Source of the DNA: Spartobacteria bacterium
GTDB taxonomy: Bacteria; Verrucomicrobiota; Verrucomicrobiia; Chthoniobacterales; UBA10450
NCBI GenBank assembly: GCA_003167365.1
Contig: PMTM01000008.1
Location: 1-64,000 of the forward strand
Direction: 5' to 3'
DNA length: 64,000 bases
This document shows, one piece after another, positions 27,526 to 35,880 of the stretch. Within the stretch, counting starts at the first letter, position 1. Each line of letters begins with the position of its first letter. The translations under genes and the position numbers were made by a program. The notes beneath the pieces were generated by a model. That model was not told the origin of the DNA. It was given only the letters and a program-made list of their open reading frames with translations, and searched no databases.

Positions 27526-28056
27526 TCAGGCAAACGCTAAGGTAATTAAGCTCGGCAAAGCCAGCGCAACCGCAACACCGTACAAAGCGTCCAGCCAAAA
27601 AAACGAACCGATCGCGCCAAGATAAATTAATGCCACAACGGGAACCGCGATCACTTTGCCGAGGAGAGGTACGTCACGACTACTAACACCTCGCCAAATA
27701 CTTTTTGCATCACCAGTGCTGGGAAACGCATGCATTGCTATCGAAATACCGAGCCAAATAAGAAAGAAATCCAGCGGTCGACCAGCATCGAACTTTAGTA
27801 CCGGAATCGCGCCTGGAAAAGCGACCACCGCTCCGAGAATCGTGTTGACCAGGAACGGTCCGACTCCGATCCAAATTTGATGCGATGCCTTCTGCGGATT
27901 TTCGTGAATGACATAGCCCGCTGGGTTTCCCAGACGAAAATAGCAAACGTCAAAAACTGGCACGCGAAACCAGCGACAAAACAATTGGTGCGCCATCTCG
28001 TGCACGATGACACCAGGAAATGTCGCCAAAGCGATTATAAAACCGGGGATGATCAT
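27526..28056 (-). CDS. small membrane zinc metalloprotease, M50-like
   Basis: 176 residues with about four helices. The zinc site HEMAH is at 19-23 inside the first helix, followed by C27, then GNPAGYVIHENP, the GPFLVNT segment and HAFPSTGDAK at 109-118 with D116 as likely third ligand. This combination marks the small 'metalloprotease family protein' group related to DUF3267/M50 enzymes. They would cleave substrates within or next to the membrane. The start is the ATG at 28056, 8 bases after the stop of the zinc-ribbon/TPR gene, so they are co-transcribed. Substrate unknown; the neighbouring membrane proteins are candidates. Confidence 0.75.
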   Translation of the reverse strand: MIIPGFIIALATFPGVIVHEMAHQLFCRWFRVPVFDVCYFRLGNPAGYVIHENPQKASHQIWIGVGPFLVNTILGAVVAFPGAIPVLKFDAGRPLDFFLIWLGISIAMHAFPSTGDAKSIWRGVSSRDVPLLGKVIAVPVVALIYLGAIGSFFWLDALYGVAVALALPSLITLAFA

Positions 28057-28064
28057 AAATGCTC

Positions 28065-29312
28065 TTACTGATTTGCCGCGACCACCTCATTTCTCCACCG
28101 TTGCAGTGAAGTGCGAGCCCAGTCCGCATCGCTCTTGTTTTCGAACACGGCACACGAATAGAGGTAAATAACGCGCTGACGGACGTAAACCATTGCTGCG
28201 GTTTCGTACTGAATGACAGTCACCGGTTTATCAAGATCAGTTGCGCGAAACTGACTCTTCAAGAGCACTGCGTAGCAAAGCGAGTTTTCGTCCTCATCAA
28301 AAACTTCTAGCGGCACAACGTTTGCACCACCATATTCAAGCCCAAGATCTTTTGAAATACTGGCAACCCCTGATTGGATTTTCGCCCAAAGCTCGGATGA
28401 ATTGAGCTTCTCCATGTCCGTCTGAAGATCGCGCCGAGTGCTCGATTTCAAGCGCATCCAGCTGGTGCCAGTGAAATAGCCGGATTTGATTAATGCTTGC
28501 GCGAACAGCCAACGCTGAAGTTCTGGAATCTCATCCTTCATTGCTAGCGCGAGATCAGAATCGGAAGCGAAAGCAGCAAGTAGCCTGTTTGTCGACGCGA
28601 GGCCACTTTTCAACTGCGCATCAACGCGATTACTTTTGCCGTCGAACCGAAAGAATCCTGTTGGCGGCGGAATATTAATCTTCGTTCCACCCACGTCGTC
28701 AGCGACAACAGTCCCGGGTTTGACGGATCGCGCCGTAGTTTGCGTGCTCGAATTGAGAGGAGTGGCGCTCGGTGCATTTTCCGCTAGGAATCGATCTAAG
28801 ATGTCGTTTGAGGAACCACGCGTAGAAGATGTAATGCCCGTTGCCTTATATTGCGCTGAATCACGATTTTGCTGCATTTCCGCAATAACCGCATTGATCT
28901 CTGTCATAAGCTCTTTTGATGCTTGTCGACCCGCCAGGGGACGCAGAGTTTGAATCGCAGCATCACGATCTCCAGCGCGGTACTGCATTATGCCCAAACG
29001 TGCGACAGCGGATATTGACTGCGGAAATTGCTCGACAGCTTTTGCGTATTCAGCCGCCGCCAATCCAAAGTTACCGGCGGCCTCGGCTCGCTGTCCGCGC
29101 TCAAATGCGATCGACGCGACTAAAGATGCGGGGGTCTTAGCCAAAGCGTAAACAAAAGCTAATGCGACTAAAATAACTGCGAATTTAATCCAGATCGGAA
29201 ACGGGCGTTTGGCCAGTTTCGTGCGGCAAACGGAACACAGCTCCGCCGAATAACCTACTTCCGCAGGTTTGTCGCAGAGCTGGCAGGTTAGTGGCGGCAG
29301 TGGAGGCTGCAT
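28065..29312 (-). CDS. zinc-ribbon, membrane-anchored TPR protein
   Basis: 415 residues. An N-terminal zinc ribbon uses C10, C13, C26 and C29 (CQLC, then CSVC). One membrane helix at about 40-58 follows, then two to three TPR-like helix pairs (about 68-140: GQRAEAAGNFGLAAAEYAKAVEQFP, then GIMQYRAGDRDAAIQTL). The C-terminal part (about 210-415) has no family that I recognise. The architecture of ribbon, helix and TPR suggests a cytoplasmic sensor with an extracytoplasmic repeat domain. First gene of the minus-strand operon with the metalloprotease and the exported protein. Confidence 0.65.
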   Translation of the reverse strand: MQPPLPPLTCQLCDKPAEVGYSAELCSVCRTKLAKRPFPIWIKFAVILVALAFVYALAKTPASLVASIAFERGQRAEAAGNFGLAAAEYAKAVEQFPQSISAVARLGIMQYRAGDRDAAIQTLRPLAGRQASKELMTEINAVIAEMQQNRDSAQYKATGITSSTRGSSNDILDRFLAENAPSATPLNSSTQTTARSVKPGTVVADDVGGTKINIPPPTGFFRFDGKSNRVDAQLKSGLASTNRLLAAFASDSDLALAMKDEIPELQRWLFAQALIKSGYFTGTSWMRLKSSTRRDLQTDMEKLNSSELWAKIQSGVASISKDLGLEYGGANVVPLEVFDEDENSLCYAVLLKSQFRATDLDKPVTVIQYETAAMVYVRQRVIYLYSCAVFENKSDADWARTSLQRWRNEVVAANQ

Positions 29313-29578
29313 CAGCTTCCGTGTATTCGAAAGCGCTTGTTTGCGACAAGAAGAATCAGCGCGGCTGAAATTTGATTGGCAATTTCGCGAATCCGCGCGG
29401 CCGACATCGGCAGCTCAACAATCAAAATGAAACCGCTGTTCGACTCTATCGCTCGCTGCGCGCCGTCAAGGTATTGCTCGCTGCGCTGCGCTCCACCTTG
29501 ACTGTGCTCGCTCCGCGGATCGGGAGGTCTTTATCGGTTTGCGTTGGAGATCATTTGCTGATCTTCATCCATGATGAG

Positions 29579-29627
29579 TTCAAGATCGGCGCTGATAAAT
29601 TGCCCGTGACAAAACGTGACAAACTTC
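29579..29627 (+). repeat. possible integrase arm-type sites, right end
   Basis: TTCAAGATCGGC at 29579-29590 and GTGACAAAACGTGACAAAC at 29606-29624 match the pair at 20419-20451 near the left end, about 120-170 bases inside the right core site. Confidence 0.45.
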
Positions 29628-29748
29628 GTCCGGTTTCGTGCCCGTTAGTGATTGATTCCATTTTGACCAGCGGCGGGGAAAGCGTACGTAAGCCCCTTGT
29701 CGCAGAACAATTAGCGAAGAATGAACGGTCACAAAACTTTCGTTCTCG

Positions 29749-29776
29749 ACGGGTTCGAATCCCGTTAGGGTCGCCA
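29749..29776 (+). repeat. attachment site, right copy
   Basis: 28 bp identical to the 3' end of tRNA-Glu (20341-20368), without the rest of the tRNA. Marks the right boundary of the island. Confidence 0.92.
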
Positions 29777-29902
29777 AAATCTGCTTCTCGCCATTTCGTA
29801 CAACCGTTTCATGGCGTGCGAAGCGGCGGGCATTTGGCGCCTGAATGGTAAAGATCTACAAATTACGCTAGAGTAACGTGAGAGCGGTCCGCGAATAATC
29901 TT

Positions 29903-30865
29903 ATGAGTTATCAGCTGCGAAGAGAGGAAACTCTTGGCAATGGGCTGCGGCGAATTTGCCGCAAGCAAGTGGAGCTCGCGCTGGCGATCGCGAACGGCAA
30001 GAAAGAAGGGGAAGACACGCCGGTCCATGAGACGCGCAAACATTTAAAAAAGGCGCGCGCCGCTTTGCGACTGGTGAGAAAGGAGATCGGTCGCGGTTTA
30101 TTCAAGCGGCAGGACCATTCTCTGCGCGATGTCGGGCGGCTTATCTCCGATATTCGCGACGCCGAGGTACGCCTGCAAACAGTCCGGCAATTGCAAAGCA
30201 TTACCCGGCGACAGAAGCGCCGTAGTTACCAAAAAATCGAAGAGGTTTTGATGCTGGAGATGGAAAATTTCATTGCTGCATTCGCCGAATGGCAGGCGCA
30301 AGCGGTTCCGATGTTGGAACGTGTGCGTGATGATATCGACAATTGGCCGGTCGAACAATTCGATCACAAGCAATTTCGCCGCAGTGTGCAGCGGACATAT
30401 AAGCTCGGTCGCGACGCCCTCGCCGATGCGAAGCGAAACCCAACCGCGAAATATTTCCACGTTTTCCGAACGCAGGCGAAACAACTCTGGTATCAACTGC
30501 GTATTTTGCGCCCCGTGAATCCGGTTGTCCTAAAAGAGCTGACTGACGAATTGAGTTCGCTGGGCGATCTCCTCGGACGCGCCCATGATTTGAGTTTCCT
30601 CGGTGAGCGCTTGCGCCAGGAGTCTGGCCGTAGCAGTGATTGGCAGCGCGAAGGTCATGAGTTGCTCGCCGTAATCGAGGCCAGCCAATCGGATTTGCAG
30701 CGCGGTGCGGCGGATTTGGCGGAGCGATTCTATTCCGAACGGCCGCGTAATATTGGAGCGCAAATCGCGACCTGGCTGGACACTTGGATTGTCGCCGAAT
30801 CTCCCTCCGTCGCCGAGACGCTTATGAATAACGATGCCTATGTTGTTAGGACGGCGCCAGTCTAG
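29903..30865 (+). CDS. CHAD domain protein
   Basis: 320 residues. The CHAD helical domain fills nearly the whole protein: VHETRKHLKKARAALRLVR near residue 38, ISDIRDAEVRLQTVRQL, FRTQAKQLWYQLRIL and LGDLLGRAHDLSFL. The conserved His and basic residues of this fold bind polyphosphate, and CHAD proteins associate with polyphosphate granules or CYTH phosphatases. No CYTH partner is nearby. It lies just outside the island on the chromosome side and ends in convergence with the GT39-type gene. Confidence 0.9.
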   Translation: MSYQLRREETLGNGLRRICRKQVELALAIANGKKEGEDTPVHETRKHLKKARAALRLVRKEIGRGLFKRQDHSLRDVGRLISDIRDAEVRLQTVRQLQSITRRQKRRSYQKIEEVLMLEMENFIAAFAEWQAQAVPMLERVRDDIDNWPVEQFDHKQFRRSVQRTYKLGRDALADAKRNPTAKYFHVFRTQAKQLWYQLRILRPVNPVVLKELTDELSSLGDLLGRAHDLSFLGERLRQESGRSSDWQREGHELLAVIEASQSDLQRGAADLAERFYSERPRNIGAQIATWLDTWIVAESPSVAETLMNNDAYVVRTAPV

Positions 30866-30905
30866 CGATCGGCCGTCGTAAAAACAAAGCCCGTCCGGAC
30901 TAACT

Positions 30906-30933
30906 CGATCTTGTTATCCATCGAACAAGATCG
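30906..30933. terminator. hairpin between convergent genes
   Basis: A perfect 10-bp stem (30906-30915 with 30924-30933) and an 8-base loop lie between the stops of the CHAD gene and the convergent GT39-type gene. There is no clean T run on either side, so it may be a weak bidirectional terminator or an mRNA-end stabiliser. Confidence 0.4.
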
Positions 30934-30992
30934 GTGCTGTTTCGCTTTAGGACTTGCAATTCGCGCCCCACATTTTTCTGGGGCAAGCGCTA

Positions 30993-32522
30993 CTAGTTGC
31001 TCTCCACGCCCTCTCTCGCGGAAGCTCGATAAACCATACCTTCGGCCGTTCGGGCCACCGGTTGGTACCGTTCTGCCAACAATTTGGCCAGAATGGGAAA
31101 GTCTCGCACAGGATACAGCGCGTTCTTAAGATCGAATTGAAGATCGACAATGTATGCGGGCAGGTGTTTGGCAAAATCTTGCTCGAGCGTGTTCCACGCG
31201 CCTGGCAAGATCCGACTGCGAGTATCCAAACCGGGGATCGGCCCGCCAAACACGTAACCGGTGAGCGGAAATGTTGCGACGTAACGAGAGGCGGGGCGTC
31301 GTCGAGCTTCGAGATAAATTTTTGACGTTTGCCCCCAGACGAAAATCCTGTCATCAGGAGCCGAGTGCGCGGAGAGATATCGGCCGGTTTCAGTCGATTC
31401 GCGTTGCGAAGCCAATCCACACCAATGCGAGATCGAAAACGTGATGACCGTGAGAGCCAGCCAGGTGTAAGCGACCGCCGGTCGCAATAGCCAGTGACGT
31501 GGTTGATTTATCGTGGACCAAAGTTGCGCAAAATGCGGTGCGGCGAGCAGCACGAGAGCCGGGATCAACTGGATGTAGTAGTGAGGATAAAAGCGACCGC
31601 CGGCCGCCACGCCAATGGCTGACGCGATGACCAATCCGAAGAGCGCGATTCGCTCAGCATGTTTGCCGGCCCAGACACCGTTGTTATCTCGAAACGCCAG
31701 CGCCGCACCGAGCACCAGTGGCAAGCTCGCACCAACGAACGCAAGCGTGAGCAAGACTCCATGTTTCCAAAAAAAGTGCGGAGAAGAGTGATTGGCAATC
31801 GTCCAGTAGAACGCGTCGCCAAGAATGTCTTGCTTCCAGAGTACGAGCGTGACCAATCCCAACGTGCCAAAAAAGCCGGCCGTCAGCATGACAGCGTGAG
31901 TGAACGAGGTTGCTCGCGATAAGCCACGGCTGGCGCGGTAGCTTGGTAGGAGTAGATAAATTCCAAGCGGCACGGCGGCGATTGCGGCCGGCTGTTTGAG
32001 TAGAAATCCAGCGCACAGGAGCGCGCCGGCTATGAGTATCTTCGGCCTTAGTCGCGACGAACTTCGTCCGAACGCGATCGCCCACGCCCAGACGATCGGC
32101 AGATTCATCATCAACTCGCCGTTGAACGCGAGATTTTGCCACACCGCCCACGGCTGGAACACACTGTAGAGCAGGGCCGCGATCAGTCCGGTGGTGCGAT
32201 CGAACAATTGTCGACCAATCACATAAAGGCCAGCCATCGTCGCCAGCGTCCACATCAAAGCGACAATGTGCAGCGCTTTCCAATTGAATTTTCCCGTCGC
32301 TTCGAAGATTGCCGCATACGTCCAGAAAAGCAGTGGCGGTTTGCGTTCTACGGCGTCAATATAGGGTCGGCCCCCATCGACGATTTCATTCGCTACCACG
32401 GAATAGATCGCTTCGTCGTCGATCGCCCACGGGTGTAGAAGCGACGGAAGGCGTGTCGCCAACGTGAGGATTACGACGCCAAGCGCGACGAATAGAAATC
32501 GTCGAAAGCTGCGAGTTAGCAT
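30993..32522 (-). CDS. GT39/ArnT-like membrane glycosyltransferase
   Basis: 509 residues with about 11-12 helices. The first extracytoplasmic loop carries the GT-C acidic motif (WAIDDEAIYSVVANEI, then RKPPLLFWTYA), as in the PMT/ArnT group. Such enzymes move a sugar from a polyprenyl-phosphate donor to a lipid or protein on the periplasmic side. The ATG at 32522 has a GAGG ribosome-binding site 5 bases upstream; an ATG at 32546 is also in frame. It is divergent from the sphingolipid desaturase gene, so a role in glycosylating the sphingolipid or another envelope lipid is possible but not shown. Confidence 0.85.
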   Translation of the reverse strand: MLTRSFRRFLFVALGVVILTLATRLPSLLHPWAIDDEAIYSVVANEIVDGGRPYIDAVERKPPLLFWTYAAIFEATGKFNWKALHIVALMWTLATMAGLYVIGRQLFDRTTGLIAALLYSVFQPWAVWQNLAFNGELMMNLPIVWAWAIAFGRSSSRLRPKILIAGALLCAGFLLKQPAAIAAVPLGIYLLLPSYRASRGLSRATSFTHAVMLTAGFFGTLGLVTLVLWKQDILGDAFYWTIANHSSPHFFWKHGVLLTLAFVGASLPLVLGAALAFRDNNGVWAGKHAERIALFGLVIASAIGVAAGGRFYPHYYIQLIPALVLLAAPHFAQLWSTINQPRHWLLRPAVAYTWLALTVITFSISHWCGLASQRESTETGRYLSAHSAPDDRIFVWGQTSKIYLEARRRPASRYVATFPLTGYVFGGPIPGLDTRSRILPGAWNTLEQDFAKHLPAYIVDLQFDLKNALYPVRDFPILAKLLAERYQPVARTAEGMVYRASAREGVESN

Positions 32523-32667
32523 GTTCCTCTTGTTATATAAGACCACTTTAGAATCAATTGTGGGGAAATGTGGCCGATCTTGCGAAAAGTTTTTCGCAGA
32601 GGTTCAAATTCCCAAGATCGACAAGGGTTGGTTTTCCGCCCATTCTGTGGTAGAAAATAAACCCGCT

Positions 32668-33696
32668 ATGCAGGCCGCTTTCCACCAATCGGAGCTCGAT
32701 CAGCCGCACCCCGGTCGTGCGCGCGCCATCGTCAAGGCGCACCCGGAAGTTCGCGCGCTAATGGTAAGAAACCCATACACGGCGCTGATCGCACTTTCGA
32801 TTGTCGTTCTTCAAACCTCCATCGCATTTTTGATGGGCAGACTGGGATTTGGTTATTGGTGGCTTAGTTTACTCATCGCCTACTGCGTCGGCGCCTTCGC
32901 CAATCATGCGAACTACGTGATCATTCATGACGCGACCCACAATCTCATTTTCCGAAGCAAGAGCTGGAACAAAATGGTCGCGATCCTGGCAGATCTCCCG
33001 AATCTTTTAACCGGCGCAATGGGCTTCCGTGTCTATCATTTGAAGCATCATTCAAATCAGGGCGACTACGAGTACGATGCCGATCTGGCCAATCATTGGG
33101 AAGCACGCCTGGTCGGCAACAAATGGTACCGGAAAGCGATTTGGCTGATGCTTTTCCCCTTTTTCCAGCTGACGCGTCCGCCCCGCCTGAAAACGATCAC
33201 CATGTGGGACCGGTGGTTCGTTGTGAATTTGGCGTGCACGGCTGTTTATGATGTCGCGGTGGTCTATTTTCTTGGTTGGCCTGGTCTGTTGTATCTGGGA
33301 TTTTCATTTTTATTTTCGGTCGGACTCCATCCCGTGGGCGCACGCTGGGTTCAGGAGCATTACACCAACGATCCCGAGCAGGAGACATACAGTTATTACG
33401 GGCCGATCAATCGGCTGGCGCTCAACATGGGATATCACAACGAGCATCACGATTTGCCGTCTGTTCCCTGGAATAACTTGCCGAAGTTGCGCGCCATGGC
33501 GCCGGAATTTTACGACGACCTTAAATACCACTCGTCCTGGAGCCGGTTGCTTTTCCAGTTCATTTTTGACAAGCGCTATAGCTTGTTCTCACGCATTGAG
33601 CGAATGAAAAAGAACAAGCCTGATCCACGAATTTCCCAGTCGATTGTCGATCCTGAAAGCAGCCTTGCTCTCAGCGCGGAGGTAACAAATGCCTGA
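32668..33696 (+). CDS. sphingolipid delta-4 desaturase (DEGS1-like)
   Basis: 342 residues. The diiron histidine boxes are HDATH (87-91), HLKHH (124-128) and HNEHH (257-261). Beyond the boxes, blocks match what I recall of human DEGS1 along the whole length: DQPHPGRARAIVKAHPEVRALM at the N-terminus, DADL after box 2, GLHP, EHY, then ETYSYYGPINRLALNMGYHNEHHD and the SW...SLFSR C-terminus. That makes it a member of the dihydroceramide desaturase family and not a general fatty acid desaturase. It would introduce the delta-4 double bond into dihydroceramide at the membrane. ATG 32668 is chosen because the matching sequence begins there. It overlaps the 2-hydroxylase gene by 8 bases. Confidence 0.87.
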   Translation: MQAAFHQSELDQPHPGRARAIVKAHPEVRALMVRNPYTALIALSIVVLQTSIAFLMGRLGFGYWWLSLLIAYCVGAFANHANYVIIHDATHNLIFRSKSWNKMVAILADLPNLLTGAMGFRVYHLKHHSNQGDYEYDADLANHWEARLVGNKWYRKAIWLMLFPFFQLTRPPRLKTITMWDRWFVVNLACTAVYDVAVVYFLGWPGLLYLGFSFLFSVGLHPVGARWVQEHYTNDPEQETYSYYGPINRLALNMGYHNEHHDLPSVPWNNLPKLRAMAPEFYDDLKYHSSWSRLLFQFIFDKRYSLFSRIERMKKNKPDPRISQSIVDPESSLALSAEVTNA

Positions 33697-34366
33697 GACC
33701 GAGAAGCGACGCTACATCTCGAACAAAAATGAAAGCGTGCGGATGTTCGACAGCAAGTTCATGGAGTTTTTTTCGCACATCCATCCGGCCACACCGGTCA
33801 TTTTGTATGTGCCGGTCATCGGTTACATGCTCTACCGCGCGTTTTCGGAAGGGTACATGTCGATCTTGACCATAGCTGCGCTTTTTTTGGCCGGCGTGCT
33901 TATGTGGACTTTATTGGAGTACGGCGTCCACCGTTATATTTTTCACTACGAACCGAAGAGTCGTGTGGGAAGGCTTTTGCATTTCATCGTTCATGGCGTC
34001 CACCATGACTATCCCAATGATGCCAGCCGTCTGGTCTTGCCGCCGGTCATCAGCATCCCCATGGCCGTTTTATTCTATTTTGTATTCGAGTCCACCTTCG
34101 GGCGTTTTGCACCGGCGGTTTCGGCGGGCTTCGGTGTCGGTTACGTCTGCTACGACACGATCCATTACGCGACACACCATTTCGCCATGAAAAACAAGGC
34201 GGGCCTCTGGTTAAAGCAGTATCACTTGCGCCATCATTACAAGGACGATGAAGCTGGATACGGCGTCAGTTCGCCCCTTTGGGATTATGTCTTTGGAACC
34301 ACTCGAAAAATAGCTTGCGAACCCTCGCTGGATGGCCACCCGGCGGTCAAAAAAAGTAGTGACTAA
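33689..34366 (+). CDS. fatty acid 2-hydroxylase (FA2H/Scs7-like)
   Basis: 225 residues with four hydrophobic segments. The dinuclear metal site histidines follow the FA2H/Scs7 order: HRYIFH at 81-86, HFIVHGVHH at 98-106 with the DASRLVLPP block, HYATHH at 159-164, YHLRHHYK at 178-185 and WDYVFGT at 198-204. There is no N-terminal cytochrome b5 domain, unlike yeast Scs7 and animal FA2H, so an external electron donor is required. The predicted reaction is alpha-hydroxylation of the N-acyl chain of (dihydro)ceramide. It starts inside the end of the desaturase gene, so the two are translationally coupled. Confidence 0.87.
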   Translation: MPETEKRRYISNKNESVRMFDSKFMEFFSHIHPATPVILYVPVIGYMLYRAFSEGYMSILTIAALFLAGVLMWTLLEYGVHRYIFHYEPKSRVGRLLHFIVHGVHHDYPNDASRLVLPPVISIPMAVLFYFVFESTFGRFAPAVSAGFGVGYVCYDTIHYATHHFAMKNKAGLWLKQYHLRHHYKDDEAGYGVSSPLWDYVFGTTRKIACEPSLDGHPAVKKSSD

Positions 34367-34605
34367 AACCTTGTCGCGGTTCGCGGAAGCAGTACAATAG
34401 ATGCCCCGACATGGAAGTCTTCGGATCGGGGGACGACACAGGGCCCCTGCTGCTAGGGCTGGCCATAAGGTAACAATCAGCAATTCGTCGATCCATCCAA
34501 GATGTTTAAGGGCAGCAATTTAGACCTGAACGCAATGGCACTCTCTTGCCGGGATTTCCGGACCGGAATAACAAGATCGACAAAAAGACGATGGAGAGTG
34601 CGCTC

Positions 34606-35856
34606 ATGAGCGAAGACCCCTTCAAACTCAGCCTGGGTAATTTCATCGCCAACGAGAGTGACGATCCCCTTCAGGCGCCACCGAGTTTTACCAATTGGGT
34701 GCGGGCCAGCGCGTGGGCAGCCGAATTGTACGAGCCGGAGATGCTGGCGACCGCGGACGCGCGCACAACGATTAGATATGACGGCAAGCCACTATCCGTC
34801 ATCAACCTTTGTTCGTATAATTATCTCGGTCTCGCCAACCATCCCGAGGTAATTGCCTCGGCGCACGAGGCGCTCAAGACGCACGGGCTGGGCGCTTGCG
34901 GTGCACCGGTGCTTTCGGGAATGACCAATCTGCATCGCGAACTGGAGCGCCGCGTCGCAAAATTTCTCGGCCGCGAGGACGCGATGCTTTTTAATAGCGG
35001 ATTTGGCGGCGCGCTTGGGACGGTTTCCGGTTTGCTCCGGAAATCGGACGTGGCCATTCTCGACAATCGCTCACATTTGAGCTTGCGCGATGGAGCCATT
35101 CTCTCTCGCTGCCGGACCGAGAAATTCGAGCATAACGATCCAAACTCGCTCGACACCGCGTTAAATCGACAAAAAGGCCGACGCCAGCTCGTCATCGTGG
35201 AAGGTCTCTATTCCATGGACGGCGATTTTGGAAACTTGAAGGAACTGATTGCCGTGACCGACGCGCATGGCGCGAGTGTTTTTGTGGATGAAGCCCATTC
35301 GATGCTTGCGTGCGGCAAGAACGGTCGCGGCGCGGCCGAACATTTTGGAGTGGAAGATCGTGTTCGACTCGTCTACGGCACTTTTTCGAAAGCATTCGGG
35401 GCGCTAGGAGGATTTGTGGCCGGCCCGAAAGACACGATCGAGTATTTGCGCTTTTACGCGCATCCTTACGTTTTCTCCTGCGCTTTGCCGCCCGTTGTTG
35501 TCGCCGGAATTCTGAAAGCGCTCGAGATCGGCACGAAGCAACCCGAACTGCGGACCAAACTTTGGGAGAACGCGGATTACTTCCATGCGCAACTTCGCTC
35601 TCTCGGCATCGATACCGGAACATCGACAACGTACGTTATTCCGATTGTGATCGGAGAACGCGAACGCATGTACCGGCTTTGCCACGAACTAAGGCGCCGA
35701 GGTCTTTGGGTTGCGCCGGTGGATTATCCAGCTGTTCCGTTGAATCGAGTTTGCTTCCGCGCGTGTGTGACTGCCAAACATACCCGAGCCGATCTCGATG
35801 AAGCGCTCAATATTCTCGAAGACACGCTCGTTCCGGCTGCGTTGCAAAATGCCTGA
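34606..35856 (+). CDS. serine palmitoyltransferase
   Basis: 416 residues, alpha-oxoamine synthase family, PLP-dependent. CSYNYLGLANHP, the glycine-rich GACGAPVLSGMTNLH region, VDEAHS at 227-232, and the PLP lysine K262 in TFSKAFGALGGF are visible. Among paralogues (KBL, AONS, ALAS), the lipid-gene context and length close to the soluble Sphingomonas enzyme point to SPT: serine plus an acyl thioester to 3-ketosphinganine, the first committed step. ATG 34606 has GGAG nine bases ahead; ATG 34591 is the alternative. A 239-base gap precedes it, with room for its own promoter. A hairpin spans its stop codon. Confidence 0.88.
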   Translation: MSEDPFKLSLGNFIANESDDPLQAPPSFTNWVRASAWAAELYEPEMLATADARTTIRYDGKPLSVINLCSYNYLGLANHPEVIASAHEALKTHGLGACGAPVLSGMTNLHRELERRVAKFLGREDAMLFNSGFGGALGTVSGLLRKSDVAILDNRSHLSLRDGAILSRCRTEKFEHNDPNSLDTALNRQKGRRQLVIVEGLYSMDGDFGNLKELIAVTDAHGASVFVDEAHSMLACGKNGRGAAEHFGVEDRVRLVYGTFSKAFGALGGFVAGPKDTIEYLRFYAHPYVFSCALPPVVVAGILKALEIGTKQPELRTKLWENADYFHAQLRSLGIDTGTSTTYVIPIVIGERERMYRLCHELRRRGLWVAPVDYPAVPLNRVCFRACVTAKHTRADLDEALNILEDTLVPAALQNA

Positions 35857-35870
35857 GTTTTCACTCAGGC
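35851..35870 (+). promoter_or_regulatory. hairpin over the SPT stop codon
   Basis: A 7-bp perfect stem (GCCTGAG with CTCAGGC) and a 6-base loop span the TGA at 35854-35856, 10 bases ahead of the next start. There is no T tract, so attenuation or transcript processing is more likely than termination. Confidence 0.4.
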
Positions 35871-35880
35871 GCGATTCTTA

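Larger units (their letters stand above)
20369..29776 (+). mobile_element. 9.4-kb tRNA-Glu integrated genomic island
   Basis: The island is bounded by exact 28-bp direct repeats of the tRNA-Glu 3' end, with a tyrosine recombinase gene directly next to the tRNA. Convergent with it is an excisionase-like small gene. Cargo in order: a 191-residue anchored protein, a three-repeat membrane protein, a membrane-tethered Mrr-type nuclease, a DUF2971 protein, an exported 198-residue protein, a small zinc metalloprotease and a zinc-ribbon/TPR protein. There are no replication, conjugation or phage structural genes, so it is a non-self-transmissible integrative element. Similar short repeats lie near both ends and could be recombinase arm sites. 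Confidence 0.88.
29313..29902. other. island right end and flank, no convincing gene
   Basis: Holds the candidate arm sites, the right 28-bp attachment copy and about 125 bases of chromosomal flank. A 159-codon frame at 29372-29851 has no family motif and crosses the attachment site, so it is not called. A repeated CGCTCGCTGCG-type stretch (about 29449-29490) is low in complexity. Confidence 0.6.

Noticed and set aside
29749-29776. Second tRNA gene
   Set aside because: Only the last 28 bases of tRNA-Glu are present; no anticodon or D arm.
29580-29777. Minus-strand frame starting ATLTGFEPV
   Set aside because: It begins in the antisense of the right attachment copy of the tRNA end, has no family motif and lies over the island boundary.
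29372-29851. Plus-strand frame of 159 codons
   Set aside because: No motif; the frame crosses the attachment site from island to chromosome and includes low-complexity repeats.
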